Positions 14,968-23,709 are shown, counted from the stretch's first letter. The stretch is 64,000 nucleotides of DNA from Ignavibacteria bacterium (GCA_016720835.1 JADKJW010000007.1:62001-126000); one strand, 5' to 3'. Notes: a model not told the origin generated them from the sequence alone. Numbers and translations are program-made.

Positions 14968-17241
14968 ATGCGCGTATTCATTTCCTGCATTGCACTGCTT
15001 GCATTTTTTCTGATACAGCAGCACGCCCGCTCCCAGAGCGGAGCGTTGCACGGCATCGTCCTTTCCATCGCGGACGGCGACACGGTTGCCGTGCCCGGCG
15101 CGCACGTGCGCGTCGAGGGCGGCAACCAGGGCGCGACGAGCGATGCCGACGGGCACTTCTCGATTCCGGGCGCTCCGACGGCGCCCGTCACCATCATCGT
15201 CAGCCACGTCGGTTTCGTTTCGGACACCGTCGCCGTGCGCGACCGCGGTGAAATCCTGGTGCGACTGCGCTCGATCCGCTCGCTGGGGACGGTGTCCGTC
15301 GACGGCGAACGCAAGGGCATGTCGCTCGCGCCCATCGAATTCAAGACGGAGGTCATCACCGACAGGGAGCTGCGGAAGGCCCCGTGCTGCGACCTCTCGA
15401 GCTGCTTCGGCAGCAATGCCGGGGTGGAGCCCGAAGTCACCGATATCATCACCGACACGCGCGAACTGCGCATGATCGGCCTCTCGGGCGTGTACACGCA
15501 GGTGCTCGTCGACAACGTGCCGACACTGCTGTCGGGCGTGAATCAGTCGTACGGGCTGGGCTTCGTGCCGGGCACGCTCATCGACCGGATGTACGTCACC
15601 AAGGGCGCCAATTCGGTGCTGCAGGGGCCGGAGGCGATCAGCGGTCTCGTCAATGTGATGCTGCGCGAGGGCGCTCCGGAGAATCTGTTCTTCTTCAACG
15701 CCTTTGCCAACTCCTTCCATGAACGGCAGGCCAACGCGCACGGATCGCTCCGCTTCGGTCCGTGGTCCATGATCCTCGCCGCGCATACCGCGCAGCCCGC
15801 CCGCGATGTGGATGGCGACTCGGATGGCTTCCTTGACGTTCCCAAACTCCGCCGCACCCTCCTCTTCAACAAGTGGACGTACCGCGACGAGGAGAGCGGC
15901 GTCATGACCACGGCCGCATGGAAGGCCGTTGACGAACACCGTACGGGCGGACAGACGGGCTTCGACGACGCGCGCGACCGCGGCGGGAATGCGGTGTACG
16001 GGCAGACCGCGTATTCCCGGCGCTTCGAGGCCTATACCCGGAGCGAGATCCTCATCGGCGAGGACCACCGGCTGAACCTCCACCTCGCCGCGAGCGTCCA
16101 CTCCCTGCGCGCCTGGTACGGCACCACATCGTACGATGCGGACCAGACGCACGCCTACGCGAACGCGGCGTACACGCATACCTTCACCGAGGACGCCACG
16201 CTCACCGCCGGCGCCAGCCTGCGCCAGCTCGGCGTCGACGAGGACATTCGCTTCGCGTTCAATCCGCTCGGGAAGTCCTACGACGGCACCCGGCGCGCGC
16301 GAGAGACCGTCCCTGGCCTGTTCGCGGAGCAGAAACTCGCCCTCCTGGAAGACGCGCTGACGCTGATCGGCGGAGTTCGCGCGGACCGCGACAACGCGCA
16401 CGGCCTCTTCGTCACGCCGCGCCTCTTCGCGAAGATCGACGCGACGACGGGAACCACCGTGCGCCTGTCGGCGGGCGCCGGGTACCGCAATCCGCTGCCG
16501 TTCGTCGAGAATGCCGCGCTGTTCGCGAGCGCGCGCGACATCCTGCTCCAGGCGGCGCTGAAACCGGAACGCGCCGTGAACTACGGCGCCAGCCTCACGC
16601 GCATGTTCGAACTCGACGCGATCTCCGGCACGCTGTCCCTCGACCTGTACCGCACCGATTTCACCGATCAGGCGATCGCGGACGTGGACAGCGATCCGCA
16701 GCGCGTGTTCATCCGCAACGCGGATGGTCCGAGTTTTTCCACGAGCATCCTCGCCGAGGCGCTGGTGGACATCGGTCCCGTGGAGGTGAAAACCGCGTAC
16801 ACCTGGACCGAGGCGTACGAGACGTTCAACGGCCTGCGTCGCGCGCTGCCCTTCATGTCGCGTCACAAGCTGCTTGGCGCGGCGTCCTGCGAATTTCCGG
16901 AGCACGGCTGGACCCTGTCGTCCACGATCGAATGGCACGGACCGCAGCGCCTGCCGGACACGCGGCTCTTCCCCGCCGAATTCCGCATGCCCGAACACTC
17001 GGATGCCTTCATGCTGCTGAACGCGCAGGTCGCGAAGCGCTTCGGCGCGATCGAACTCTACGCGGGCGTGGAAAACATCCTCGACACGCGTCAGGACCAT
17101 CCGATACTCAACGCGCGCAATCCCTTCGGCGCCTGGTTTGAACCGACCTTCGCCTGGGGTCCCGTGAAGGGCAGGGAAGGTTTCGCCGGCATCCGCGTGC
17201 GCCTCGAGGGCGCAGCCGATGACGACGAGGAAGAAGAGTAA
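14968..17241 (+). CDS. TonB-dependent receptor, probably metal-related
   Basis: Outer-membrane gated barrel of 757 residues. The order is: signal peptide (MRVFISCIALLAFFLI), carboxypeptidase-regulatory-like domain (residues about 26-105), plug domain (about 115-230), then a 22-strand barrel. The plug has APCCDLSSCFGSN near residue 135. A CC motif in this place is also seen in receptors linked to heavy-metal transport. The plug continues with QVLVDNVPTLLSG and YVTKGANSVLQGPEAISGLVNV, typical plug wording. The protein ends in an acidic run (DDDEEEE) after the last strand instead of the usual aromatic residue. The gene lies next to the homopolymer block, so its 3' end should be treated with some caution. 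Confidence 0.85.
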   Translation: MRVFISCIALLAFFLIQQHARSQSGALHGIVLSIADGDTVAVPGAHVRVEGGNQGATSDADGHFSIPGAPTAPVTIIVSHVGFVSDTVAVRDRGEILVRLRSIRSLGTVSVDGERKGMSLAPIEFKTEVITDRELRKAPCCDLSSCFGSNAGVEPEVTDIITDTRELRMIGLSGVYTQVLVDNVPTLLSGVNQSYGLGFVPGTLIDRMYVTKGANSVLQGPEAISGLVNVMLREGAPENLFFFNAFANSFHERQANAHGSLRFGPWSMILAAHTAQPARDVDGDSDGFLDVPKLRRTLLFNKWTYRDEESGVMTTAAWKAVDEHRTGGQTGFDDARDRGGNAVYGQTAYSRRFEAYTRSEILIGEDHRLNLHLAASVHSLRAWYGTTSYDADQTHAYANAAYTHTFTEDATLTAGASLRQLGVDEDIRFAFNPLGKSYDGTRRARETVPGLFAEQKLALLEDALTLIGGVRADRDNAHGLFVTPRLFAKIDATTGTTVRLSAGAGYRNPLPFVENAALFASARDILLQAALKPERAVNYGASLTRMFELDAISGTLSLDLYRTDFTDQAIADVDSDPQRVFIRNADGPSFSTSILAEALVDIGPVEVKTAYTWTEAYETFNGLRRALPFMSRHKLLGAASCEFPEHGWTLSSTIEWHGPQRLPDTRLFPAEFRMPEHSDAFMLLNAQVAKRFGAIELYAGVENILDTRQDHPILNARNPFGAWFEPTFAWGPVKGREGFAGIRVRLEGAADDDEEEE

Positions 17242-17311
17242 CTCCGGGCAGGACGTCCGTCCGAGTCCTCGCAGGGCGGCGGGAGGGGAGGATCTGAACC
17301 TTCCGGCCTCC

Positions 17312-17674
17312 GGGCCCCCCCGGGAAAACAGGCCGGGGGCAAGAAACAAAAACCCCCCCCCGCCCGCCCCCCCTCACTGGCCGCCCCCCCCCCCCCCCCG
17401 AAGGGAGGGCCGGATTGGGGGCCCCCCCGCCCCCCCCCCGCCCCCCCCCCCTTAAAAAAAAAAAAGGAGGAAAAGAAAAAACACCCGCCCCCCCCCCACC
17501 CCCCCCGCGGGGGGCCCCCCCAAGAAAGGCCCCCCCCGCCCCCCCCCCCCCCCCGGGGGGGGGGGGGAAACCCCGGGGGACACCCCCCGCACCCCCCCCC
17601 CGCGCCCCCCGACCCCCCCCCCCCCCCCCCCCCGGGGCCCGGCCCCCCCCCCCCGCGCCCGGACCCCCCCCCCC
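17312..17674. other. C/G homopolymer block, probable consensus artefact
   Basis: This stretch is mainly runs of C broken by a few G and A runs. From about 17454 to 17673 there is no T on the plus strand. The pattern is unlike the rest of the window, and all open frames through it are proline- or glycine-only. It fills most of the 545-bp gap between the TonB receptor and the next gene. I see no gene in it. Confidence 0.85.
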
Positions 17675-17721
17675 ATCGCGATCCGCCATGCTCACCGCTG
17701 CGGCTCACGTCGCATCGTATA

Positions 17722-17765
17722 CAACAAAAAGGGGCCATCCCCGGTCTGGGATGACCCCTTTGTTG
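17722..17765 (-). terminator. Terminator of the downstream twin gene
   Basis: A hairpin with arms AGGGGCCATCCC and GGGATGACCCCT (one mismatch) and a 6-base loop, followed on the minus strand by TTTTT. Outer CAACAAA / TTTGTTG arms extend it. It lies 22 bp past the stop codon at 17787 and shares 19 bases with the second terminator. Confidence 0.8.
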
Positions 17766-17786
17766 CAGGGGGACTCTATAGAATGA

Positions 17787-18236
17787 TTACCAGGCGTTTT
17801 CCGCGATGCCTTCGGGGAGGGCCTTCACGGTCCAGGAACGCATGAGTGCGGCGCAATGGTGGGCGACGCGATCGTTGCTGTCGTACAGGGCGCGGCGCGT
17901 GACGGCGTAGCGGCCCATGTCGGAATCGAAACAGTTGAGCGCGCAGGCGGCAAGAATCCGCAGGCCGGGCACGTCGTCGCTTTTCAGCACGTTCATGATC
18001 GGGATGATGGCATAGTCCAGATCCAGGGTCGGATATGCCTGCCTCAGCTCGATCACGAGTTGCAGTGTGGATGTACGGATGTCGCAGCATTCGTCCTTGA
18101 GATTGCTGATGATGCTCTCGCGGATCGACGTCAGCTGCTTGTCGGTCAGGGTTTTTTCATCGCCCGAGCGGAATGCGAACGCGGAGGCGCTCAGGCACGC
18201 AAACGCAATCAATACAGTCGCCAATGCGGTTTTCAT
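17787..18236 (-). CDS. Secreted protein, twin copy 1
   Basis: Protein of 149 residues with a signal peptide (MKTALATVLIAFACLSASAFAF). An all-helical domain with short alpha-alpha repeats follows: IRTSTLQLVIELRQAYP, AIIPIMNVLKSDD, LRILAACALNCFDSD, RRALYDSNDRVAHHCAAL. Spacing and wording recall HEAT-type repeats in a small periplasmic adaptor. About two thirds of the roughly 108-residue core is identical, by eye, to the neighbouring twin. A GGAGG site supports the start at 18236. Function unknown. The strong conservation of IRTSTxQLVIEL and LRILAACAL suggests the core is under selection. Confidence 0.7.
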   Translation of the reverse strand: MKTALATVLIAFACLSASAFAFRSGDEKTLTDKQLTSIRESIISNLKDECCDIRTSTLQLVIELRQAYPTLDLDYAIIPIMNVLKSDDVPGLRILAACALNCFDSDMGRYAVTRRALYDSNDRVAHHCAALMRSWTVKALPEGIAENAW

Positions 18237-18426
18237 GGCACACCTCCGAAAAGACACGTTGAGAATTGAATCGCCCATTGATACGGAAGGGAATTCCCAT
18301 TTGTTTCACCGCGCGTGCGGATATTTCAGGTCACTTTTTCATCCCCATTCCGCGGCTCCCGTTCGGATGCACACGCACGACTCCCTCCTCCCCACTCTCG
18401 GCCCTTCGTCCTTCGCCAAAAGTATA

Positions 18427-18468
18427 CAACAAAAAGGGGCGTCCCCGGTCCGGGACGCCCCTGTGTTG
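18427..18468 (-). terminator. Terminator of the upstream twin gene
   Basis: A perfect 11-bp stem, AGGGGCGTCCC with GGGACGCCCCT, and a 6-base loop, followed on the minus strand by TTTTT. It lies 19-25 bp past the stop codon at 18487 and has the same outer sequence as the first terminator. Confidence 0.85.
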
Positions 18469-18486
18469 CGGGAGGAAGAACGGGAC

Positions 18487-18939
18487 TCAGTTGGAGACGA
18501 TGGACGCGAGACCCGCCTCGCCGGTTTTCACCGACCAGGCGCGGGCGAAGGCGGCGCAGAGGCGCGCAACGCGGTCGCTCGAGTCGTAGAGCGCGCGGCG
18601 GGAAACGGCGAAGCGCGCGAGCTCGGAATCGAAGGCATGCAGCGCGCAGGCGGCAAGGATGCGCAGCTCCGGCACGTTGTCGTTTTTCAGCACGGTCATC
18701 AGGGGGATGATCGCAAAGTCGAGGTCCGCGTCGGGGTAGGCGTCCTTCAGCTCGATGACGAGCTGCATGGTGGACGTGCGGATGTCGGCATTCGCGTCCT
18801 GCAGATTGTCGGTGATGTTGGCGCGGAGCGAAGAGCGTTGCGCGTCGGTGAGCGCGGGAGCTCCCGAAGGAGGCGTTGCGGCGGCGGTCATCGTCATGAC
18901 GACGAGCGCTGCGAGGAGACATTTCACTGGGGTGTTCAT
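18487..18939 (-). CDS. Secreted protein, twin copy 2
   Basis: Protein of 150 residues, paralogue of the preceding one. Its hydrophobic N-terminus (MNTPVKCLLAALVVMTMTAAAT) looks like a signal peptide. The same helical core follows (IRTSTMQLVIELKDAYP, AIIPLMTVLKNDN, LRILAACALHAFDSE, RRALYDSSDRVA). The two differ mainly at the ends and at a CC that copy 1 has and copy 2 lacks. Each gene has its own terminator and ribosome-binding site, so they are separate units created by tandem duplication of gene plus terminator. Function unknown. Confidence 0.7.
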   Translation of the reverse strand: MNTPVKCLLAALVVMTMTAAATPPSGAPALTDAQRSSLRANITDNLQDANADIRTSTMQLVIELKDAYPDADLDFAIIPLMTVLKNDNVPELRILAACALHAFDSELARFAVSRRALYDSSDRVARLCAAFARAWSVKTGEAGLASIVSN

Positions 18940-19079
18940 ATCGTTGCTCCGTGAGGACTGTTGGTGATCTGGCGTGGAAACAACGATAGATACGCCGCTC
19001 GCGGGAGAGTGTTTCACCTTCCGAGAAAAAATGCGGGTCAGACGGTGATCCCCGTCGCGCGTCGACGCGATGCCCGGCA

Positions 19080-19110
19080 TTGGAAGGACCCCGGCGAATC
19101 CGTATTTTAC
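19080..19110 (+). promoter_or_regulatory. Promoter of the HAD phosphatase gene
   Basis: TTG (19080-19082), a 20-bp spacer and TATTTTAC (19103-19110). The start codon lies 32 bp further downstream. Confidence 0.4.
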
Positions 19111-19142
19111 ATCGATTGTTTCTGCTCCTCATTCTTCCGCGC

Positions 19143-19790
19143 ATGATTCACACCATCATCTTCGACCTCGGAAACGTCCTGCTGCACTTCGACCATCGAA
19201 TCATCCTTGGCCGCCTGTCGCCGTATCTTCTCCGGCACGCGTACGCGGGGGCGCGCAGGGACCTCGAGGCGCTGACGGACGCGTACGAGCGGGGAGAGGT
19301 TCGCACCGACACGTTCGTGTCGCGATTCCTGGAGCTGCTCTCGATCGAACGGCCCTTCGACCGCAAAGATTTCGCGGCGCTCTGGAGCGACATCTTCTGG
19401 ATAAACGAGCCGCTGCTCGATCTCCTCACCGCGCTGCGGACGGACGTGAAACTGATGATGCTCTCGAACACGAATCCGATGCACCTGTCCTTCGCGGAGG
19501 ACAGGTATCCCGAGGTGTTCCGCCCCTTCACCGCGCGGATCATCTCCTTTGAAGCGGGACTGCGAAAGCCCGAACGCGCGATCTTCGACCTCGCCATCGA
19601 CCGTTCGGGCGGCCCCGCGGACGGCTGCCTCTACTTCGACGATATCAACGCGTATGTCGATGCCGCGGCAGCCGCGGGCATCAACGCGTTCCAGTACGTG
19701 TCGGTGTCCTCCGTGCGCGACATTCTCGCGACCTACGAACTCCTGGCTCCCGCGGTCCGCGCCGCGGGTGATCCGATAGCACAGCCCTGA
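19143..19790 (+). CDS. HAD-superfamily phosphatase, YihX-like
   Basis: Cytoplasmic phosphatase of 215 residues. The nucleophile motif IIFDLGNVLLHFD near residue 7 has the DLGN form typical of YihX-like sugar-phosphatases. Motif II is LSNTN near residue 105, the lysine is in GLRKPERAIF near 140, and the acidic pair is in YFDDINAYVDAA near 165. The helical cap between motifs I and II is of the C1 type. The substrate is probably a small sugar phosphate. The ATG at 19143 begins at the motif; the frame is open 60 bp upstream, but that sequence carries a promoter. Confidence 0.8.
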   Translation: MIHTIIFDLGNVLLHFDHRIILGRLSPYLLRHAYAGARRDLEALTDAYERGEVRTDTFVSRFLELLSIERPFDRKDFAALWSDIFWINEPLLDLLTALRTDVKLMMLSNTNPMHLSFAEDRYPEVFRPFTARIISFEAGLRKPERAIFDLAIDRSGGPADGCLYFDDINAYVDAAAAAGINAFQYVSVSSVRDILATYELLAPAVRAAGDPIAQP

Positions 19791-19812
19791 CCTTATCACC
19801 AAGGATGCATTC

Positions 19813-20331
19813 ATGAAAGCACGATCGCTGTTCCTCGCATTGTTCCTCGTCGCCGCGGGAAGCCTCCGGGCGCAGGACATGAGCAATATCAACTTCACGC
19901 TTCGGGATGTGGACGGCGTCGACAGATCCTTTCAGGAGATTCTGAAAGACGTGCGCGGCGCCGAGGCCCAGCCGCGGAAGGGCGCGATCATCATCAGTTT
20001 CTGGGCGATGTGGTGCGAGCCCTGCAAACAGGAGATGAAGGCGCTGCGGCCCCTGTTCGAAAAACTTGCGGGCAAGAATCTCCGCTACCTCGCGATCAAC
20101 ACCGACGATCCGAAGAGTCTCGCAAAGGTGCGTTCATGGGTCGCCGGACAGAAGCTCCCGTACACGTTCCTGCTCGACCCGAACAAGGAAGTCTTCAACA
20201 AGCTCGGCGGGCTGGCCATGCCGTACTCCCTGATCCTCGACGCGGGCGGCAAGCTGATCGCGAAGCGCACGGGCTTCCAGGGCGGCGACGAGAAGGACAT
20301 CGAGGCGGACATCCTCAAGATCCTGGAGTGA
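19813..20331 (+). CDS. Periplasmic TlpA-like thioredoxin
   Basis: Thiol-disulfide protein of 172 residues exported by an N-terminal signal peptide (MKARSLFLALFLVAAG). The redox centre is WCEPC at residues 67-71, on the first helix of a thioredoxin fold. The cis-proline is in AMPYSLI near residue 136, and a closing GFQGGDEKD segment follows. Such proteins reduce or shuffle disulfides in secreted proteins or assist cytochrome assembly. The gene starts 22 bp after the HAD gene, with AAGGA before the ATG, and overlaps nothing. The DUF6029 barrel gene starts two bases after its stop, so the pair is a translational unit. Confidence 0.85.
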   Translation: MKARSLFLALFLVAAGSLRAQDMSNINFTLRDVDGVDRSFQEILKDVRGAEAQPRKGAIIISFWAMWCEPCKQEMKALRPLFEKLAGKNLRYLAINTDDPKSLAKVRSWVAGQKLPYTFLLDPNKEVFNKLGGLAMPYSLILDAGGKLIAKRTGFQGGDEKDIEADILKILE

Positions 20332-20333
20332 GC

Positions 20334-21953
20334 ATGAAGCGCGGCGCACTCCTCATCCTCTTCACGCTGCTTGCGGCGGCCGTTCCGGCGCAGGCGCAGC
20401 TGCAGTATGCGATCGGCAATTTCTTCCGCTACGGCAACGGGAACCAGCATGCCGGCGGACAATCGAGCCGGAAGGAATACGTGGAGAATCAGACCAACGT
20501 CCGCCTGTTCTGGAACGACGTCACCGTGGGCTTCCAGTATCAGTACGACGATCCGCCCGAATTCGGCCCGAAGTACCAGGGCATCAAGAAGCGGTACGTC
20601 GAGTATCAGCGCGACGGCCTGCAGCTCACGGCGGGTGATTTCTACACGCTCTTCGGCAAGGGTCTCGCGATGAACCTGTTCGAGAACCGCGGCATCAACT
20701 ACGACACCAAGCTCGACGGTCTGCGCGGCGTGTTCCAGAACAGGGAACTCCACGTCATCACCGCGGTCGGCACGATGAAGTACTACGACCTCGTGAATCC
20801 CGACCGCATCGAAACCTACTCCGTGCGCAGCGGCTTCGTCGAGCTGACCCCCGCGAGCTTCGTGCGCGTGGGCGCGAGTCTCGTCGGAGTGTCGGGCGAC
20901 TCCCCGAATGCGCCGTACGTCGATCAGGTCAACGCCGACATCCTCTCGGCGATGGCGTCGTTCAAGGTGGTCGGCTTCGACGTCTACGGGGAGTACGCGA
21001 GCAAGCACTCCTTCGGCATGCAGCAGACCGGGCCGGACCGGTACGCGGGTTTCGACCGGACGGGCGACGCCATTTACGGCAACATCTCCTACAGCGGCGC
21101 GGGCGGTTTCGGCGCGAGCGTCGAGTACAAGAACTACCGGTACGACGTGGTGAACACGCAGCAGCGCGATCCCAACCGGCCGACGCGGATGCTGCCGATG
21201 GCGAATCCCCCGACCGCGTTCAAGGAGCATTCGTTCAACCTCCTCGCGCGGAAACCGCACGTCATCGATTTCAACGACGAGGTCGGCTGGCAGATTGACG
21301 CGTTCTACTCCGTGTCCCCCGAGCTCACCCTCGCCCTGAACGGATCCGCCGCGAGCCGGCAGAAGTCGTGGCTGAAGCTTCCGGGCGGGAGTTTCCGCGA
21401 GATCAGGAAAACGAACGACCTGTTCCCGGCGATGGACGAGGAGTTCTCGCCATTCTACGAGGTGTACGCCGAAGCCGAGTGGTATTTCGACGGACAGTCG
21501 TACGTGCGCGCGGCGGTGGCGCGGCGCTTCGACGCGCCCTATGAAGAAATCACGCGCGAGGCGCACGAGCAGTCGAGTTTCACGATCCCCGTCCGCATCG
21601 AATACATGCTGACCGAAGAGTACAGCCTCGGCGTGAGTCTCGAGCAGCAGCGCTTCCACGATTCATCCTATCCCGAAGGCGAGCAGGATCTGTGGAACGA
21701 GTTCGTGTCCGTGACCTTCGCGAAGGCGCCGTTGTGGGCCGCGACGGTGCGGGCGGAATTCACCACCGACGAATTCGAGCCGTCCGGCAAGAAATTCTGG
21801 ATGGCGGGCGAATTCTCGTACCGGCTGGGAAACGCGCATACCGCCACCGTGTCTTACGGCAGCGAACGCGGCGGCCTGATCTGCTCCAACGGCATCTGCC
21901 GGCAGGTCAATCCCTTCGACGGCGTCCGCTTCCAGCTCGTCACGCAACTCTGA
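20334..21953 (+). CDS. DUF6029-type outer-membrane barrel
   Basis: Outer-membrane beta-barrel of 539 residues with a signal peptide (MKRGALLILFTLLAAAVPAQAQ). The body is made of alternating strands from LQYAIGNFFRYGNGNQ to the last QLVTQL. The GDFYTLFGKGLAMNLFENRGINYDTKLDG segment is the most recognisable part of the DUF6029 family, which is found in Bacteroidota and relatives. It is translationally coupled to the TlpA-like thioredoxin. The C-terminal part has a cysteine pair (LICSNGICRQ), a plausible client of that thioredoxin. The channel substrate is unknown. Confidence 0.75.
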   Translation: MKRGALLILFTLLAAAVPAQAQLQYAIGNFFRYGNGNQHAGGQSSRKEYVENQTNVRLFWNDVTVGFQYQYDDPPEFGPKYQGIKKRYVEYQRDGLQLTAGDFYTLFGKGLAMNLFENRGINYDTKLDGLRGVFQNRELHVITAVGTMKYYDLVNPDRIETYSVRSGFVELTPASFVRVGASLVGVSGDSPNAPYVDQVNADILSAMASFKVVGFDVYGEYASKHSFGMQQTGPDRYAGFDRTGDAIYGNISYSGAGGFGASVEYKNYRYDVVNTQQRDPNRPTRMLPMANPPTAFKEHSFNLLARKPHVIDFNDEVGWQIDAFYSVSPELTLALNGSAASRQKSWLKLPGGSFREIRKTNDLFPAMDEEFSPFYEVYAEAEWYFDGQSYVRAAVARRFDAPYEEITREAHEQSSFTIPVRIEYMLTEEYSLGVSLEQQRFHDSSYPEGEQDLWNEFVSVTFAKAPLWAATVRAEFTTDEFEPSGKKFWMAGEFSYRLGNAHTATVSYGSERGGLICSNGICRQVNPFDGVRFQLVTQL

Positions 21954-21991
21954 CCGCGCGCGGCCGCGCCGCGCCACGCAGCACCCCGACA

Positions 21992-22019
21992 GGGCGTCCG
22001 GTTTGCCGGTGCGCCTTTT
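21992..22019 (+). terminator. Terminator after the DUF6029 gene
   Basis: Stem GGCG-T-CCGG with CCGG-TG-CGCC around a TTTG loop, followed by TTTT. The loop and 3' arm overlap the predicted ribonuclease G promoter. Confidence 0.45.
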
Positions 22020-22033
22020 CCGTGCTACATTTA
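22002..22033 (+). promoter_or_regulatory. Promoter of ribonuclease G gene
   Basis: TTTG (22002-22005), a 20-bp spacer and TACATTTA (22026-22033), near the TTTG / TAnnTTTG pattern. The ATG is 67 bp downstream. Confidence 0.45.
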
Positions 22034-22100
22034 CCGATTCACAGTTTCCCTCCGGACCGACGGCGCGCCGTCCGCTCCGGCGGTCGTACCCCGAGCATCC

Positions 22101-23657
22101 ATGCAGAAAGAAATCATCATCAACGCCACCTCCAACCAGCATCGCATCGCGATCGTTGAGGAAGGCCGCCTCTCCGAGCTGTTCATCGAAAGCGAGGAGA
22201 AGGAGCGGATGGTGGGCGACATCTACCTCGGGACGGTCGCGAAAGTCATGCCCGGCATCCAGGCCAGCTTCATCGACATCGGGCTGGATCAGGACGCGTT
22301 CCTCCACTTCTCCGACATCGGCGACGCGTTCCGCGAAACCGCCTCGCTCGCCGTCGAGACCGCGCGCGTCGATACCGACGACGACGAGGAAAACGAACAG
22401 CCCCGCAAACGCCGCTGGGAGCGGCGTCCCTCGGTGCAATTGCAGCGCGGGCAGGAAATCGTCGTGCAGATCTTCAAGGAGCCCGTGGGTTCCAAGGGCG
22501 TGCGCGTGTCCACCGAAGTGTCGCTGCCGGGCCGCTTTATCGTCCTGATGCCGTTCGAGGACACCATCGGCGTGTCCCGCAAGATCACGAACTTCCGCGA
22601 AAAGCGGCGGCTGCGCAAGCTGGCCCGCTCCATCCTGCCGCCGGGCTTCGGCGTCATCATCCGCACCGTCGCGGAGGGCAAGGACGAGGAAGTGCTGCGC
22701 GCGGACCTGCAGTCGCTCGTGCAGACCTGGCGCGAGGCGGAACGGATGATCAAGAAATCCAAGCCGCCGATGCTGATCCACAAGGACATGAACGCCTCGT
22801 CGAGCGCGATCCGCGATCTGTTCTCCGAGGGCGTCACCCGCGTGGCGACGGATTCGAAAAAAATGTACCGTGACATCCGCGCCTACGTGAACCTGGTGGC
22901 GCCGGACAAGGTGGACGCGATCGAGCTGTATCGCGACCGCAATCCCATTTTCGACCATTACGGCGTCGAGAAGCAGATCGCCCTCTCCATGAGCCGCAAG
23001 GTGTGGCTCAAGAGCGGCGGGTACCTGATCTTCGACAAGGCCGAGGCGATGTGGGTGGTGGACGTCAACAGCGGCCGCTTTGCCGCCCGGCAGGAGCAGG
23101 AACTCAACTCGCTGCGCACGAATCTCGAGGCCGTGCGCGAGATCGCCTGGCAGGTGCGCCTGCGCGACATCGGCGGCATCATCGTGATCGACTTCATCGA
23201 CATGGACCACGACGACAACCGCCGCAAGGTGCTCGATGAGATGCGGCGCGAGATGCGCCGCGACCGCGCGAAGTACACGATCCTTCCGCTCTCGGATTTC
23301 TGCCTGATGCAGATCACCCGGCAGCGCGTGCGCGACAGCGTGCAGATCTCGATGAGCGAAGTGTGTCCCACCTGCCACGGCACCGGCTTCGTGCAGTCGA
23401 AATCCTCGCTGCTCACCGAGATCGAGCGCTGGCTCAAGCGCTTCCGGGTCGAATCGAAGGAACTGCGCCTGCTGCTCGTGGTGCATCCGACCATGGCCGG
23501 CTTCCTGCACGACGGCACGGTGTCGCTGCTCACGCGGCTGATGTTGAAATACTTCGTCCGGATAAAGATCGTCCCCGATGCGACGCTCCCCATCGGGGAG
23601 TTCCGCATGGTGTCCCGCAAGCGTGATGCCGACATCACGACGCGCTATCTTTCCTGA
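22101..23657 (+). CDS. rng: Ribonuclease E/G family endoribonuclease
   Basis: Cytoplasmic endoribonuclease of 518 residues that processes rRNA and mRNA. The S1 RNA-binding domain (residues about 35-130) starts at MVGDIYLGTVAKVMPGIQASF and is split by an acidic and basic insert (VDTDDDEENEQPRKRRW). The catalytic core has two magnesium aspartates, in VVDVNSGRF near residue 319 and IVIDFIDM near 362. The zinc link is CPTCHGTG near 422. The length is that of RNase G rather than RNase E, since the long C-terminal scaffold is absent. The start follows no clear Shine-Dalgarno sequence, which is common in this group. It stands alone between a promoter and the dnaN locus. Confidence 0.93.
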   Translation: MQKEIIINATSNQHRIAIVEEGRLSELFIESEEKERMVGDIYLGTVAKVMPGIQASFIDIGLDQDAFLHFSDIGDAFRETASLAVETARVDTDDDEENEQPRKRRWERRPSVQLQRGQEIVVQIFKEPVGSKGVRVSTEVSLPGRFIVLMPFEDTIGVSRKITNFREKRRLRKLARSILPPGFGVIIRTVAEGKDEEVLRADLQSLVQTWREAERMIKKSKPPMLIHKDMNASSSAIRDLFSEGVTRVATDSKKMYRDIRAYVNLVAPDKVDAIELYRDRNPIFDHYGVEKQIALSMSRKVWLKSGGYLIFDKAEAMWVVDVNSGRFAARQEQELNSLRTNLEAVREIAWQVRLRDIGGIIVIDFIDMDHDDNRRKVLDEMRREMRRDRAKYTILPLSDFCLMQITRQRVRDSVQISMSEVCPTCHGTGFVQSKSSLLTEIERWLKRFRVESKELRLLLVVHPTMAGFLHDGTVSLLTRLMLKYFVRIKIVPDATLPIGEFRMVSRKRDADITTRYLS

Positions 23658-23709
23658 CGCGCCCGCTCGCCGTAAATCCCTGAAAATCCATGGAGTTGCG
23701 AAGGCCGCT

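Noticed and set aside
13206..17349. Long minus-strand open frame opposite the TonB receptor and envelope protein genes
   Set aside because: It mirrors well supported plus-strand genes and has shadow composition (rich in R, A, G, H and V).
17219..17786. Proline- and glycine-rich frames in the C/G block
   Set aside because: They come from homopolymer runs that look like sequence artefact; no start or ribosome-binding context supports them.
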